A stretch of 45,716 nucleotides of DNA from an uncultured Bacteroidota bacterium (GTDB lineage Bacteria; Bacteroidota; Bacteroidia; Flavobacteriales; Flavobacteriaceae): NCBI GenBank assembly GCA_902620455.1, contig CACNIG010000004.1, positions 77,936 to 123,651 of the forward strand. The letters are read 5' to 3'. The notes under the pieces were generated by a model. That model did not search any database and was not told the DNA's origin. It was given only the letters and a program-made list of their open reading frames with translations. The position numbers and the translations under genes were made by a program. Position 1 is the stretch's first letter. Each line of letters begins with the position of its first letter. Below are positions 1-8,216 of the stretch, piece after piece.

Positions 1-1
1 T

Positions 2-1153
2 ACAAAGTATGGATTTAAAAAAACAGAGAAATTTAGAGTAAAATTTTATCTAGAATCGGTAAAAGAATTAAAAAACCAACTTGAAAAACTAAACATATCT
101 TTAATTATAAATCATGATTATCTTGATAAATCAATTCCCGGGATAATTAAACAATATGAAATAGAAAAAGTCTTTCTTCAAACAGAATGGACAAGAGATG
201 AACTTTTAGAAGAATCATATTTTCCTAAAGACATTGAACTTGTTAAAGATTTTGATCAGTTTCTATATTCACCCAAGGATGTAAAAACTTTATATGATAA
301 TATCCCTAGAGGTTTTTCTAATTTTAGAAAAAAATGTGAAAAGTATTTATCTGTTGATAATATTTTACCAATACCAAAACCATTAAATAATGATAATAAA
401 ATTGCAATTGACTACTCAGTACCATCACTGTCGGATTTAGGGTTTGACCTTTTTGAGGTGCATAGAAACTCTGTATTTAAGTTTAATGGTGGAGAGATTA
501 ATGGTAAAAAAAGAATTGATGATTACTTCTTTAATACAAAAAATGTGTCAAATTATAAGTCAACTAGAAATGGACTAATCGGAGAAAATTACAGTTCAAA
601 ATTTTCACCATGGTTAGCGAATGGATCAGTTTCTGCAAAATACATTTACAACCAGTTGAAAAAATATGAATTAGAAGTAGATAAAAATGATTCTACATAT
701 TGGTTATACTTTGAGCTTATTTGGAGAGATTTTTTTAAGTATGTTTCAATGCAACATAAAGACAAGTTTTTTAGTAAAGATGGAATATACGGTGATAATA
801 AAGAGTGGTTGACAGACACGGAGATATTGTCAAATTGGATAAACGGTAAAACAAATGAACCATTTGTAAATGCAAATATGATTGAACTTCTTGAGACAGG
901 GTTTATGTCAAATAGAGGTAGGCAAAATGTTGCAAATTATTTAACTAAAGAGTTGAAAATTGATTGGAGAATTGGTGCTGAGTACTTTGAGTCAATGCTA
1001 ATAGACTATGATGTTCACAGCAATTACGGAAATTGGCTATATAACGCAGGTATAGGAAACGATTCAATGCCATTTAGAAAATTTAATCCAAGACTTCAAT
1101 CTGAAAGATATGACCCTAATAAATTATACGAAAAAACTTGGTTAGATGATTAA
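2..1153 (+). CDS. Cryptochrome DASH, N-terminus cut off by the window edge
   Basis: Flavoprotein of the photolyase/cryptochrome family, CRY-DASH branch, which binds FAD and an antenna pigment and repairs UV dimers or senses blue light. The reading frame is open from base 2, with no stop before 1151-1153, and gives 383 visible residues; roughly the first 80-90 residues of the antenna domain lie outside the window. The visible part starts in the stretch like the family's K-x-x-K-F-R-x-x-F-L-x-E. The C-terminal FAD domain is clear: SSKFSPWLANGSVS, ELIWRDFF, NANMIELLETGFMSNRGRQN and the family's DWRxGAExFES, followed by IDYDVHSNYGNW. The gene overlaps the next by 8 bases. An internal GTG at 458 is not the start, because homology continues upstream. 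Whether it repairs single-stranded DNA dimers or only signals cannot be told from sequence. Confidence 0.93.
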   Translation, partial: TKYGFKKTEKFRVKFYLESVKELKNQLEKLNISLIINHDYLDKSIPGIIKQYEIEKVFLQTEWTRDELLEESYFPKDIELVKDFDQFLYSPKDVKTLYDNIPRGFSNFRKKCEKYLSVDNILPIPKPLNNDNKIAIDYSVPSLSDLGFDLFEVHRNSVFKFNGGEINGKKRIDDYFFNTKNVSNYKSTRNGLIGENYSSKFSPWLANGSVSAKYIYNQLKKYELEVDKNDSTYWLYFELIWRDFFKYVSMQHKDKFFSKDGIYGDNKEWLTDTEILSNWINGKTNEPFVNANMIELLETGFMSNRGRQNVANYLTKELKIDWRIGAEYFESMLIDYDVHSNYGNWLYNAGIGNDSMPFRKFNPRLQSERYDPNKLYEKTWLDD

Positions 1154-2636
1154 TAAGTGTTGCCTAGTTTTTCCAAATCAGCTTTTCAGGGATAGTAATT
1201 TAATTAGTACTAATAATCATATTTTCTTAGTTGAAGAATATCTATTTTTTAAACAATATAAATTTCATAAACAGAAGATATCATTTCATAGGTCAACTAT
1301 GAAATTCTATGAGGATTATTTGAAAAGTCAAGGTGTCAGGGTCTCATACATAGATTCAAATGATAATGAGTCTAATATTTTATACTTATTAGATATGTTG
1401 AAATCTCAAGGATTCAATCTTATTGAAATGTACGATCCTGTTGATTACCTGTTGAATAAAAGAATTAAGAGAAAATGCAATGAACACAATATAGATCTTT
1501 TAGTTCATGAGTCTCCTCACTTTTTAAACACCAATGATGACCTTGAAGATTTTTTTAAAGAATCCAAAAAAAAGTTTTTTCAAACTTCTTTTTATAAGTC
1601 TGAAAGAAAAAAAAGAAATATACTTATTGATTCTGATGGAAGACCAGAAGGTGGTGAGTGGACATATGATATATTAAACAGAAAGAAATATCCAAAAGAT
1701 GAGATTCCTCCTAAAATTTATATTCCAAAAGAAACTAGATATATCAACGATTCTCACATATACACAAATAAATACTTCAAAGAAAACTATGGTAAAATGG
1801 GTTTGTTTAATTATCCAATTACTTTTGATGAATCTGAGAAATGGTTTGATGATTTTTTAGAAAATAGATTTATGATGTTTGGTGACTATGAAGATGCTAT
1901 AGTGAAAGATGAAACTACATTGAATCATAGCATACTAAGTCCACTAATGAATGTTGGTCTTCTAAGCCCAAAACATGTTATAAGTAAATCAGTAGATTTT
2001 TCTAAAAAGAATAACATTTCAATTAACTCAACCGAGGGTTTCATAAGGCAGATAATAGGCTGGAGAGAATTCATTAGAGGTATTTATAAAGCTAAGGGAA
2101 GTTATGAAAGGACTCTGAATTATTGGGGATTTAAAAGAAAGATTCCAAGATCTTTTTACACCGGTGAAACAGGAATAGAACCAATTGATAATTCCATTAA
2201 AAAAGTTCTCAAAACTGGTTACTTGCATCATATTGAAAGACTTATGATACTAGGAAACTTTATGTTACTATGTGAGTTTGACCCTGATGAGGTTTACATA
2301 TGGTTCATGGAATTATTTATTGACTCCTATGACTGGGTAATGGTCCCAAATGTCTATGGAATGAGCCAATTTGCTGATGGTGGTTTGATGTCAACAAAGC
2401 CATATATAAGTAGTAGTAATTATGTTTATAAAATGAGTGATTATAAAAAAGGTGATTGGGATATTGTATGGGACGGCTTATTTTGGAGATTTATGGATAA
2501 GCAAAGAGATTTTTTTATAAAAAATCCAAGACTCAGGATGCTTGTAAATACTTTTGATAAAATGAGTTCTGAAAAAAAAGAGAACCATATTATAAATGCA
2601 GAAAAATTTTTAGAAAAAATTGATAATGAAAAGTAA
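1146..2636 (+). CDS. CryB/PhrB-like photolyase-family protein without the usual Fe-S cysteines
   Basis: A 496-residue member of the prokaryotic (6-4) photolyase-like family (PhrB/CryB, COG3046). The N-terminal part resembles the Rossmann antenna domain of that family, and the helical FAD domain carries GEWTYD near residue 168, IGWREFIRG, HHIERLMILGNF and PNVYGMSQFADGGL, all typical. In PhrB four cysteines hold a [4Fe-4S] cluster: one before the HHI(E/Q)RLM helix, and a CxxC plus a further Cys after the SDY motif. Here the SDY is followed directly by a short KKGDWDIVWDGLFWRF segment with no cysteine, and the helix before HHIERLM also lacks one; the only cysteines are near the N-terminus, around residue 116 and in the LLCEFDP turn. 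It overlaps both neighbours, so translation is probably coupled. Function (6-4 repair or photoreceptor) is inference. Confidence 0.88.
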   Translation: MINKCCLVFPNQLFRDSNLISTNNHIFLVEEYLFFKQYKFHKQKISFHRSTMKFYEDYLKSQGVRVSYIDSNDNESNILYLLDMLKSQGFNLIEMYDPVDYLLNKRIKRKCNEHNIDLLVHESPHFLNTNDDLEDFFKESKKKFFQTSFYKSERKKRNILIDSDGRPEGGEWTYDILNRKKYPKDEIPPKIYIPKETRYINDSHIYTNKYFKENYGKMGLFNYPITFDESEKWFDDFLENRFMMFGDYEDAIVKDETTLNHSILSPLMNVGLLSPKHVISKSVDFSKKNNISINSTEGFIRQIIGWREFIRGIYKAKGSYERTLNYWGFKRKIPRSFYTGETGIEPIDNSIKKVLKTGYLHHIERLMILGNFMLLCEFDPDEVYIWFMELFIDSYDWVMVPNVYGMSQFADGGLMSTKPYISSSNYVYKMSDYKKGDWDIVWDGLFWRFMDKQRDFFIKNPRLRMLVNTFDKMSSEKKENHIINAEKFLEKIDNEK

Positions 2637-2901
2637 AAGCTTAGAGGAAATTGACAGAATAATTGAAATGGCCTGGGAAGATAGAACTCCATTTGAGGCA
2701 ATATTTAATCAGTTTAATATAAATGAGAAAGAGTTAATTTCTATAATGAGAAATAATTTAAAGAAAAGCAGCTTTAAATTGTGGAGAGAAAGAGTTAGCG
2801 GAAGAAAGACAAAACATTCAAAATTAAGGGAGAACAGTGTAGATAGATTCAAATGTAAACTACAAAGAAATATCTCAAACAATAAAATCTCTAAGAGATA
2901 G
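2620..2901 (+). CDS. DUF2805 / TIGR03643 family small protein
   Basis: A 93-residue basic protein of the TIGR03643/DUF2805 family. The family signature is easy to see: EIDRIIEMAWEDRTPFEAI, then SIMR, SSFKLWRERVSGRKTKH. The function of the family is not established; from memory it often sits beside cryptochrome or photolyase genes, which is the case here. The start at 2620 overlaps the preceding gene by 17 bases; a second ATG at 2626 is equally possible. The helical N-terminal half could be a helix-turn-helix-like fold and the C-terminal part is rich in Lys and Arg, so nucleic-acid binding is conceivable, but that is a guess. Confidence 0.85.
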   Translation: MIMKSKSLEEIDRIIEMAWEDRTPFEAIFNQFNINEKELISIMRNNLKKSSFKLWRERVSGRKTKHSKLRENSVDRFKCKLQRNISNNKISKR

Positions 2902-2903
2902 TA

Positions 2904-4214
2904 CTATACCCTATCTATATCTGCACCAATAGATTTTAACCTTTCCACGATATTTTCATAGCCCCTATCTATTTGTTCAACATTCTGGATAATACTTTCT
3001 CCAGGTGCAGAAAGTGCAGCAATTAATAATGCAATACCTGCTCTAATATCTGGTGATGTCATTGTTGTAGGTTTTAAAGTGGATTTAAAGTTATGTCCAA
3101 TAATAGATGCTCTATGAGGATCACATAAAATTATTTTTGCACCCATATCAATTAATTTGTCTACAAAGAATAATCTACTCTCAAACATTTTTTGATGTAT
3201 TAATGTGCTTCCATTAGCTTGTGTAGCAACAACAAGGATAACTGATATAAGATCAGGACTAAATCCTGGCCAAGGAGCATCTGAAATAGTAAGTATAGAA
3301 CCATCTATATAATTTGTTACTGAATATCCATTAGTGTGTTCAGGAATTAAAATATCATCACCTTCCCTATTAATTGTAATTCCAAGTTTTCTAAAAACAT
3401 CTGGAATTTGACCTAAATTATCCCATGATACATTCTTAATTTTTAATTTACTTCTTGTCATTGCAGCTAAACCAATCCAGCTTCCGATTTCAATCATATC
3501 TGGAAGTATTTCATGTTCCGCACCACTTAATGATGTAACTCCATTAATTTTTAAAAAATTAGAACCGATACCCTGAATATTTGCACCCATTTTATTTAAC
3601 AATAAACAAAGCTGTTGGATGTATGGTTCGCATGCTGCGTTGTAAATTGTTGTTTGTCCTTTTGCAAGAACTGAGGCCATCAAAATATTTGCAGTTCCGG
3701 TAACTGACGCTTCATCAAGTAAAATATTTGTTCCTTTAAGAGGATTCCTTGAAGTAACTGAATACATTTTATTTTCTGAGTTATAATCAAGTTTTGCGCC
3801 AAGTTTTTGAAGATTTATAAAGTGTGTATCCAATCTTCTCCTACCAATTTTATCACCACCAGGCCTTGGAATTGATGCTAAGCCAAACCTGGCAAGAAGT
3901 GGGCCTACTAACATAATTGATCCTCTTAATTTCTTTGCATCATTAATAAAATTTTGACTTTGAAAATATTTCAGATCAATTTTTTGTGAGTTAAAAGAAT
4001 ATTTTCCTTTTTCTAGCTCATTTACCTCAACCCCTAAACTTTTTAATATATCAATTAGTTTAACGACATCAATAATATTGGGAATGTTTGAAATAATTAT
4101 ATCACTATCTGATAGTAATGTAGCACAGATAACCTGAAGTGCTTCATTTTTTGCACCTTGGGGTGTTATTTCACCAGACAACTGTACTCCACCTTTTACT
4201 CTTAAACTAGACAT
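2904..4214 (-). CDS. murA: UDP-N-acetylglucosamine 1-carboxyvinyltransferase
   Basis: Cytoplasmic enzyme that transfers enolpyruvate from PEP to UDP-GlcNAc, the first committed step of peptidoglycan synthesis. The 436-residue length is normal for the Bacteroidota form. Lys22-Asn23 of the QGAKNEAL motif match the substrate-binding pair of the family. The loop that carries the catalytic Cys115 in E. coli reads RPGGDKIGRRRLDTH, with Asp121 in the Cys position. An Asp at this site is known in other bacteria to keep activity and to prevent covalent modification by fosfomycin. The DIRAG motif near residue 390 and the repeated inside-out alpha/beta fold are present. The start ATG overlaps the TAA of the upstream DUF4290 gene, so the two are probably co-translated. 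Confidence 0.96.
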   Translation of the reverse strand: MSSLRVKGGVQLSGEITPQGAKNEALQVICATLLSDSDIIISNIPNIIDVVKLIDILKSLGVEVNELEKGKYSFNSQKIDLKYFQSQNFINDAKKLRGSIMLVGPLLARFGLASIPRPGGDKIGRRRLDTHFINLQKLGAKLDYNSENKMYSVTSRNPLKGTNILLDEASVTGTANILMASVLAKGQTTIYNAACEPYIQQLCLLLNKMGANIQGIGSNFLKINGVTSLSGAEHEILPDMIEIGSWIGLAAMTRSKLKIKNVSWDNLGQIPDVFRKLGITINREGDDILIPEHTNGYSVTNYIDGSILTISDAPWPGFSPDLISVILVVATQANGSTLIHQKMFESRLFFVDKLIDMGAKIILCDPHRASIIGHNFKSTLKPTTMTSPDIRAGIALLIAALSAPGESIIQNVEQIDRGYENIVERLKSIGADIDRV

Positions 4215-4867
4215 TAATATCTTCTTTTAGACTTTTTACGATTTTTATTGTTTGTCTTATTTGTCTTGTAATTATTATTTGTCTTTATTTTGTTTTTAAG
4301 GAACTCACTTGAGTCTGTTAATGGAAGCTTTGACTCAGGAACCTCTAAAGCTCCATTGGATAGATCTGCTAAATGATCAAAAATCACTTTATCATCAACA
4401 GAATCTTTATTCCAATTTAGGAAACATTTTTTCATATGATTTGCAATGTTTGCAACTAGCTTATCCTTTAATTCTCCATCTTCCCACTCTAATGCAATAT
4501 CAATCATCTTTTTAATATTATTTCCATAGAACCTGTACTTAGGATAGCTTTGAGGATATTCAAGCTTGTTAGGTTTGCTATTGACATAAAGTTCTTTTGA
4601 TGGTTTTTCAAAAGGACTATCAACATCCAGCTCAAAATTTGACATAATAAATAGTTGAGCCCATAATTTGTGCTGAAAATCAGGAACATCTCTTAAATGT
4701 GGATTTAAATTACCCATGACACCTATTATGGCTTTAGCCATCTTATTTCTTTCCTCTTTGTCTTTTTGTGCTACAGCTTGATCAATCATCTGATGAATAT
4801 GCCTTCCATATTCAGGGATTATAAGCTTAGTTCTTTTTGTATTGTATTCTAACGTGTTCATATTCAT
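4214..4867 (-). CDS. DUF4290 family protein
   Basis: A 217-residue member of DUF4290, a family found in Bacteroidota and of unknown function. The N-terminal part LEYNTKRTKLIIPEYGRHI, followed by the stretch GVMGNLNPHLRDVPDFQHKLW, is characteristic. I chose the ATG at 4867; another ATG lies two codons on, at 4861. An earlier TTG at 4891 is one base from the end of the DUF493 gene and adds residues not seen in the family. The last 25 or so residues are a low-complexity tail rich in Asn, Lys and Arg. It lies between DUF493 and murA, with which it probably forms one transcript. Confidence 0.88.
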   Translation of the reverse strand: MNMNTLEYNTKRTKLIIPEYGRHIHQMIDQAVAQKDKEERNKMAKAIIGVMGNLNPHLRDVPDFQHKLWAQLFIMSNFELDVDSPFEKPSKELYVNSKPNKLEYPQSYPKYRFYGNNIKKMIDIALEWEDGELKDKLVANIANHMKKCFLNWNKDSVDDKVIFDHLADLSNGALEVPESKLPLTDSSEFLKNKIKTNNNYKTNKTNNKNRKKSKRRY

Positions 4868-4892
4868 GCAATTTAATAAATTAATTACCAAT

Positions 4893-5186
4893 CTAGAGGC
4901 TTATTATGTCATCAATAACACTTGCTTCTTTGTAGATTCTTATGACATCTGATGGGGAAGACGCAAGATATTCAAATGTTACACTTATAAATTTATCATT
5001 AGTTGAAGATTTTTGTGAAAGATTACCTTTATGATTTTTTAATATTGATTTTAATATTTCTAATTCACCTGCTTGGTTTTTAAGAATAAATTTAAATAGG
5101 TAAGAACCAGGCCATGATTGAGATTCTTTGAGTTGTTCCTCAAATCTTGAATAAAAATCTTCAGATTTAGTTTTTTTATTTGACAA
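4893..5186 (-). CDS. DUF493 family (YbeD-like) protein
   Basis: A 97-residue protein of the DUF493/YbeD family, which has an ACT-like ferredoxin fold; YbeD-type proteins are thought to be small regulatory proteins. Family features are FYSRFEEQLKESQSWPGSYLFKF at the N-terminus, written here in part, and SVTFEYLASSPSDVIRIYKE at the C-terminus. No ATG lies in the right place; the best start is TTG at 5186. First gene of the minus-strand run DUF493-DUF4290-murA. Confidence 0.83.
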   Translation of the reverse strand: MSNKKTKSEDFYSRFEEQLKESQSWPGSYLFKFILKNQAGELEILKSILKNHKGNLSQKSSTNDKFISVTFEYLASSPSDVIRIYKEASVIDDIISL

Positions 5187-5234
5187 TGAAATTAATTTTG
5201 TAAACAGTATGCAAATATAATAATCCTTAGCTGA

Positions 5235-5783
5235 GTGTTGTCACAAAAAAAAATAAATAAAAGAATTGTTCTTGCTGGTGGTCCTGGAACAGGAAAGACC
5301 AGTGTAATAAATGCATTAAAAAAAGAAAGATTCTATTGCTTTGAAGAAGCTGCTAGAGAGATTTTTAATAAATTCAAACTTAAGGGATCAGATTTTAAGA
5401 CAGATCCAATTAAAATAAGTGAAAATATTTTTGATAAAAGAAAACATGATTTTGAATCTGCAAATCTTATGAATTGTAAGGAGAGTGTAGTTTTCTATGA
5501 TAGAGGTATTCATGAAATTACTGCTTATCTAAATTCAATAGGCAAGTCTACAAAATATTGGGATAAAGTACCATTTAAATATAATTATGACTTAATCTTT
5601 TTATTTGAACCATGGAAAGAAATATATAAAAAAGATGAAAATAGAATTGAAGATTTTAGTGATGCTGAAAAAATTAGTCCTTTTATTGTAAAGGTATACA
5701 GAGAATCACAAATAAATATGATTAAGGTTCCTAATTTTAGTATCAAAGAGAGAGTTAAATTTATTTTGAATAACTTACCATGA
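5235..5783 (+). CDS. P-loop ATPase/kinase-like protein (AAA_28 type)
   Basis: A 182-residue single-domain nucleotide-binding protein. Walker A is GGPGTGKTS at residues 15-23; FEEAAREIF follows, and YDRG (about residue 92) fits the Walker B/lid region of the AAA_28 family, which is related to nicotinamide riboside kinase-like and other predicted kinases. The physiological substrate is not known. The best start is GTG at 5235; no ATG precedes Walker A. The stop overlaps the fmt start in an ATGA arrangement, so it is likely the first gene of a two-gene operon with fmt. Confidence 0.8.
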   Translation: MLSQKKINKRIVLAGGPGTGKTSVINALKKERFYCFEEAAREIFNKFKLKGSDFKTDPIKISENIFDKRKHDFESANLMNCKESVVFYDRGIHEITAYLNSIGKSTKYWDKVPFKYNYDLIFLFEPWKEIYKKDENRIEDFSDAEKISPFIVKVYRESQINMIKVPNFSIKERVKFILNNLP

Positions 5784-6724
5784 ATGATTTAAAACTGATT
5801 TTTTTTGGCACACCTAAGTTTGCAGTGGACTCTCTCCACGAAATCAATTTAAATTATACAGTTAATTGTGTCGTTACATCTCCAGATAAAAAATCTGGGA
5901 GAGGTCAAAAAATTACCAAGAGTGAAGTTAAGAATTATGCTGAAAAAAATAATATTCAAATTCTTCAACCTGATAATCTTAATGACAAAGAATTTATTAA
6001 TAAAATAAAAGAAATTAATCCAGATATAATTATTGTTGTGGCATTTAGAAAACTTCCAGCTGAAATATTTTCTATTCCAAAATATGGAACAATTAATCTT
6101 CATGCTTCATTATTACCAAATTACAGAGGTGCTGCACCAATAAACTGGTGTCTAATTAACAATGAAGCGAAAACAGGGGTCACTACTTTCTTTATTAACG
6201 AAAAAATTGACCAAGGAGATATATTGCTCAAAGAAGAAGTTAATATATCAGATAAGGACAATTTTGGTTCTTTATACATTAAATTATCCTCAGTTGGATC
6301 AAGATTATTAATCAAAACTATTAAAGGGGTGTTATCTAAAAGCCTAAAAGCATCTAAGCAAGATTTTGATGAAAGTTTAAAAATAGCACCAAAATTATCA
6401 AAAGTAAATACGAGAATTGATTGGAATAAATCTCAAAAAGAAATAATTGGTATGATTAGAGGGCTGTCTCCAAAACCTGGTGCATGGACTGTATTAAAAA
6501 ACGGTGATAATGAGATAAGGATGAAAATTCTTGAAGCAAAGAAGTCTAATAGCTTATCTACAAAAAAGGTTGGTAAATTTTTAATCAATAATGGAGAAAT
6601 ACATATAGATAACGGAGTTGATTTTATTAATTGTACTTATATTCAGTTAGAAAATAGAAAAGCTATGAGTGCAAAAGAATTGATAAATGGGTTAAAAATT
6701 TATGAAAATTCCTACGTTTACTGA
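5780..6724 (+). CDS. fmt: Methionyl-tRNA formyltransferase
   Basis: Formylates Met-tRNA(fMet) with 10-formyl-tetrahydrofolate, giving the initiator tRNA its formyl group. The N-terminal formyltransferase domain begins with LIFFGTPKFAV and contains INLHASLLPNYRGAAPINW. Asn106, His108 and Asp144 sit at the catalytic positions, the same numbering as in E. coli. The C-terminal domain (from about residue 205, with the stretch RGLSPKPGAW) binds tRNA. The 314-residue length is normal. It is coupled to the ATPase gene upstream by a 4-base overlap. Confidence 0.97.
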   Translation: MNDLKLIFFGTPKFAVDSLHEINLNYTVNCVVTSPDKKSGRGQKITKSEVKNYAEKNNIQILQPDNLNDKEFINKIKEINPDIIIVVAFRKLPAEIFSIPKYGTINLHASLLPNYRGAAPINWCLINNEAKTGVTTFFINEKIDQGDILLKEEVNISDKDNFGSLYIKLSSVGSRLLIKTIKGVLSKSLKASKQDFDESLKIAPKLSKVNTRIDWNKSQKEIIGMIRGLSPKPGAWTVLKNGDNEIRMKILEAKKSNSLSTKKVGKFLINNGEIHIDNGVDFINCTYIQLENRKAMSAKELINGLKIYENSYVY

Positions 6725-6794
6725 TTAAAATAGTCAGATTATCAACAAAACATACCTATTTATTAACAAATTTCTCTTTTTAGACCCTTATTTC

Positions 6795-6824
6795 ATTGGA
6801 CTTACATATAATCACGTATTTTAG
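6795..6824 (+). promoter_or_regulatory. Possible Bacteroidota-type promoter of the HU gene
   Basis: TATTTTAG at 6817-6824 differs at one position from the -7 consensus TAnnTTTG, and ATTG lies at 6795-6798, at nearly the right spacing for a -33 TTTG box. It sits 24 bases before the HU start in a 123-base gap. Weak matches in AT-rich DNA, so only tentative. Confidence 0.35.
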
Positions 6825-6847
6825 TTCAAACATTAAAATTAAGTGAT

Positions 6848-7120
6848 ATGAACAAATCAGAATTAATTGATGCAATGGCAGCTCACGCTGGCATATCTAA
6901 AGCATCAGCGAAAATGGCTCTAGAAGCATTTCTAGGGAGTGTTAGTTCAACTTTAAAAGGTGGTGGAAGAGTTTCACTAGTTGGATTTGGATCTTGGTCA
7001 GTTTCTCAAAGAGCTGCCCGAGATGGAAGAAATCCACAAACTGGAGCAACTATTAAAATCCCTGCAAAAAAAGTTGTTAAATTTAAAGCTGGAGCTGAAC
7101 TTTCAAGTACAGTAAACTAA
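6848..7120 (+). CDS. HU-family DNA-binding protein
   Basis: A 90-residue nucleoid protein of the HU/IHF family that bends and compacts DNA as a dimer. MNKSELIDAMA at the N-terminus, then GFGSWSV and the DNA-binding arm with GRNPQTGATIKIPA (about residues 58-71) are canonical; the C-terminus VVKFKAGAELSS is also typical. It stands alone, with its own gap upstream and a strong terminator just downstream, so it is probably transcribed by itself at a high level. The codons look more constrained and somewhat less AT-rich than in the neighbouring genes, as expected for an abundant protein. Confidence 0.96.
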   Translation: MNKSELIDAMAAHAGISKASAKMALEAFLGSVSSTLKGGGRVSLVGFGSWSVSQRAARDGRNPQTGATIKIPAKKVVKFKAGAELSSTVN

Positions 7121-7153
7121 GTTTTAAATTCATTTAAATTAAATGTCTAAAAG

Positions 7154-7182
7154 GAGCTTCCCTGTGAAGCTCTTTTTTTTTT
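7154..7182 (+). terminator. Rho-independent terminator after the HU gene
   Basis: A perfect 7-bp stem (GAGCTTC at 7154-7160 and GAAGCTC at 7166-7172) closes a 5-base loop and is followed by ten T residues. It lies 34 bases after the HU stop and ends 3 bases before the ATG of the next gene. Confidence 0.9.
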
Positions 7183-7185
7183 AGA

Positions 7186-7725
7186 ATGAAAGGAAAATTA
7201 CTTATTTCATCACCTGGACTATTAACTGATATGATTTTCTATAAATCGATCATATTAATTGTTGATCAAACAGATGAGGGTATTACTGGATTTATATTAA
7301 ATAGACCCTCAGATCTTTTCATGTACAAGGAAATTGACACCTCAAAAAAAATAAAAATTGGACTTAATTACGGAGGTCCTGTTTCATCCGATCATTACTT
7401 TTTATTAAGAAGTAAGAAGGAATACTTCGAAATTTTAAATATTTACGACAATATATATTGGGGAAATAATATCGAGTTTCTTTTCAATCTTATTGAGGAA
7501 AACAAAGTAGGTATAAATGATTTTATATTATTTCAGGGATACTCTGGATGGGGTAGAGACCAATTAGACAACGAAATAGAAAATAATAGCTGGATTGTAA
7601 ATGACAAAAAGGAAGATGATGTATTTAAGTTTAAAGAAAAAAACAGTTGGAATAACTTAATAAAAAATTTAGGAGATAAATATGTTTTATGGTCAAATTC
7701 CCCTGATGATATAACACTGAATTAG
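7186..7725 (+). CDS. YqgE/AlgH family protein (UPF0301)
   Basis: A 179-residue member of UPF0301 (YqgE/AlgH), a widespread cytoplasmic family of unresolved function, named after a regulator of alginate production in Pseudomonas. Typical elements are KGKLLISSPGLLTDMIFYKS at the start, GITGFILNRP near residue 34, a YGGPVS motif near residue 62, and FQGYSGWGRDQLDNEI near residue 115. It begins just after the HU terminator, and its stop overlaps the convergent START-like gene by four bases. I cannot see a promoter of its own; read-through from HU or a promoter within the terminator region is possible. Confidence 0.93.
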   Translation: MKGKLLISSPGLLTDMIFYKSIILIVDQTDEGITGFILNRPSDLFMYKEIDTSKKIKIGLNYGGPVSSDHYFLLRSKKEYFEILNIYDNIYWGNNIEFLFNLIEENKVGINDFILFQGYSGWGRDQLDNEIENNSWIVNDKKEDDVFKFKEKNSWNNLIKNLGDKYVLWSNSPDDITLN

Positions 7726-8114
7726 GTTGAGCCCAAAACTTGCTTTAAATCGGATACTAGACTATCCCACAGAAGCTTTGCTTCTTCAAGTTCATCTTCT
7801 TCAGAAAAATCAGTAATTATAAGTGATACATCCTTTGTTATTTCGTCCATCTGAATCTTAAATTCGAAAAAATAGTCTTCTTCATCATCTTCTTCGGTAA
7901 TCCATTGAAATCTAATTTTTTCATTAATTTTCTTTGATAATACTCTTGCATACTCTTCAGACTCTCCCCAAAAAAATGTATACTTTTCGCCTCTATAATT
8001 TACATCATCAGAAAACCATTCTGACAAACCTGAAGGTGTTGAAAGATATTGAAATAAAAGCTGTGGGGATGACTGAAAATCATACTCAATAACAAATTCT
8101 TTTTTTTTACCCAT
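7722..8114 (-). CDS. START-like domain (SRPBCC fold) protein
   Basis: A 130-residue protein matching the short START-like proteins of Bacteroidota. It opens with KKEFVIEYDFQSSPQLLFQYL, followed by SGLSEWFSDDV and a very acidic segment (EEDDEEDYFFEF). The fold forms a hydrophobic pocket, but ligand and function are unknown. Convergent with the YqgE gene, with a 4-base overlap of the two 3' ends. Confidence 0.85.
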   Translation of the reverse strand: MGKKKEFVIEYDFQSSPQLLFQYLSTPSGLSEWFSDDVNYRGEKYTFFWGESEEYARVLSKKINEKIRFQWITEEDDEEDYFFEFKIQMDEITKDVSLIITDFSEEDELEEAKLLWDSLVSDLKQVLGST

Positions 8115-8195
8115 ATATTTTCCAATATATTAAAAAAAGTTAGTATTTGCGTCAATAAAGAGTTTTTTAGCAATTATTTCTTGAGATTTGTTTTA

Positions 8196-8203
8196 TATAT
8201 TTG
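8196..8203 (+). promoter_or_regulatory. -7 box of the tRNA-Met promoter
   Basis: TATATTTG is an exact match to the Bacteroidota -7 consensus TAnnTTTG and ends 13 bases before the tRNA. The -33 position (8173-8176, ATTA, at a 19-base spacing) is a poor match. Confidence 0.6.
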
Positions 8204-8216
8204 CAATTCTTAATTT

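Noticed and set aside
6721-6737. Hairpin CTGATTA/TAGTCAG at the end of fmt, as a terminator
   Set aside because: Only 7 bp with a G-T pair and no T-run follows; weak in AT-rich DNA.
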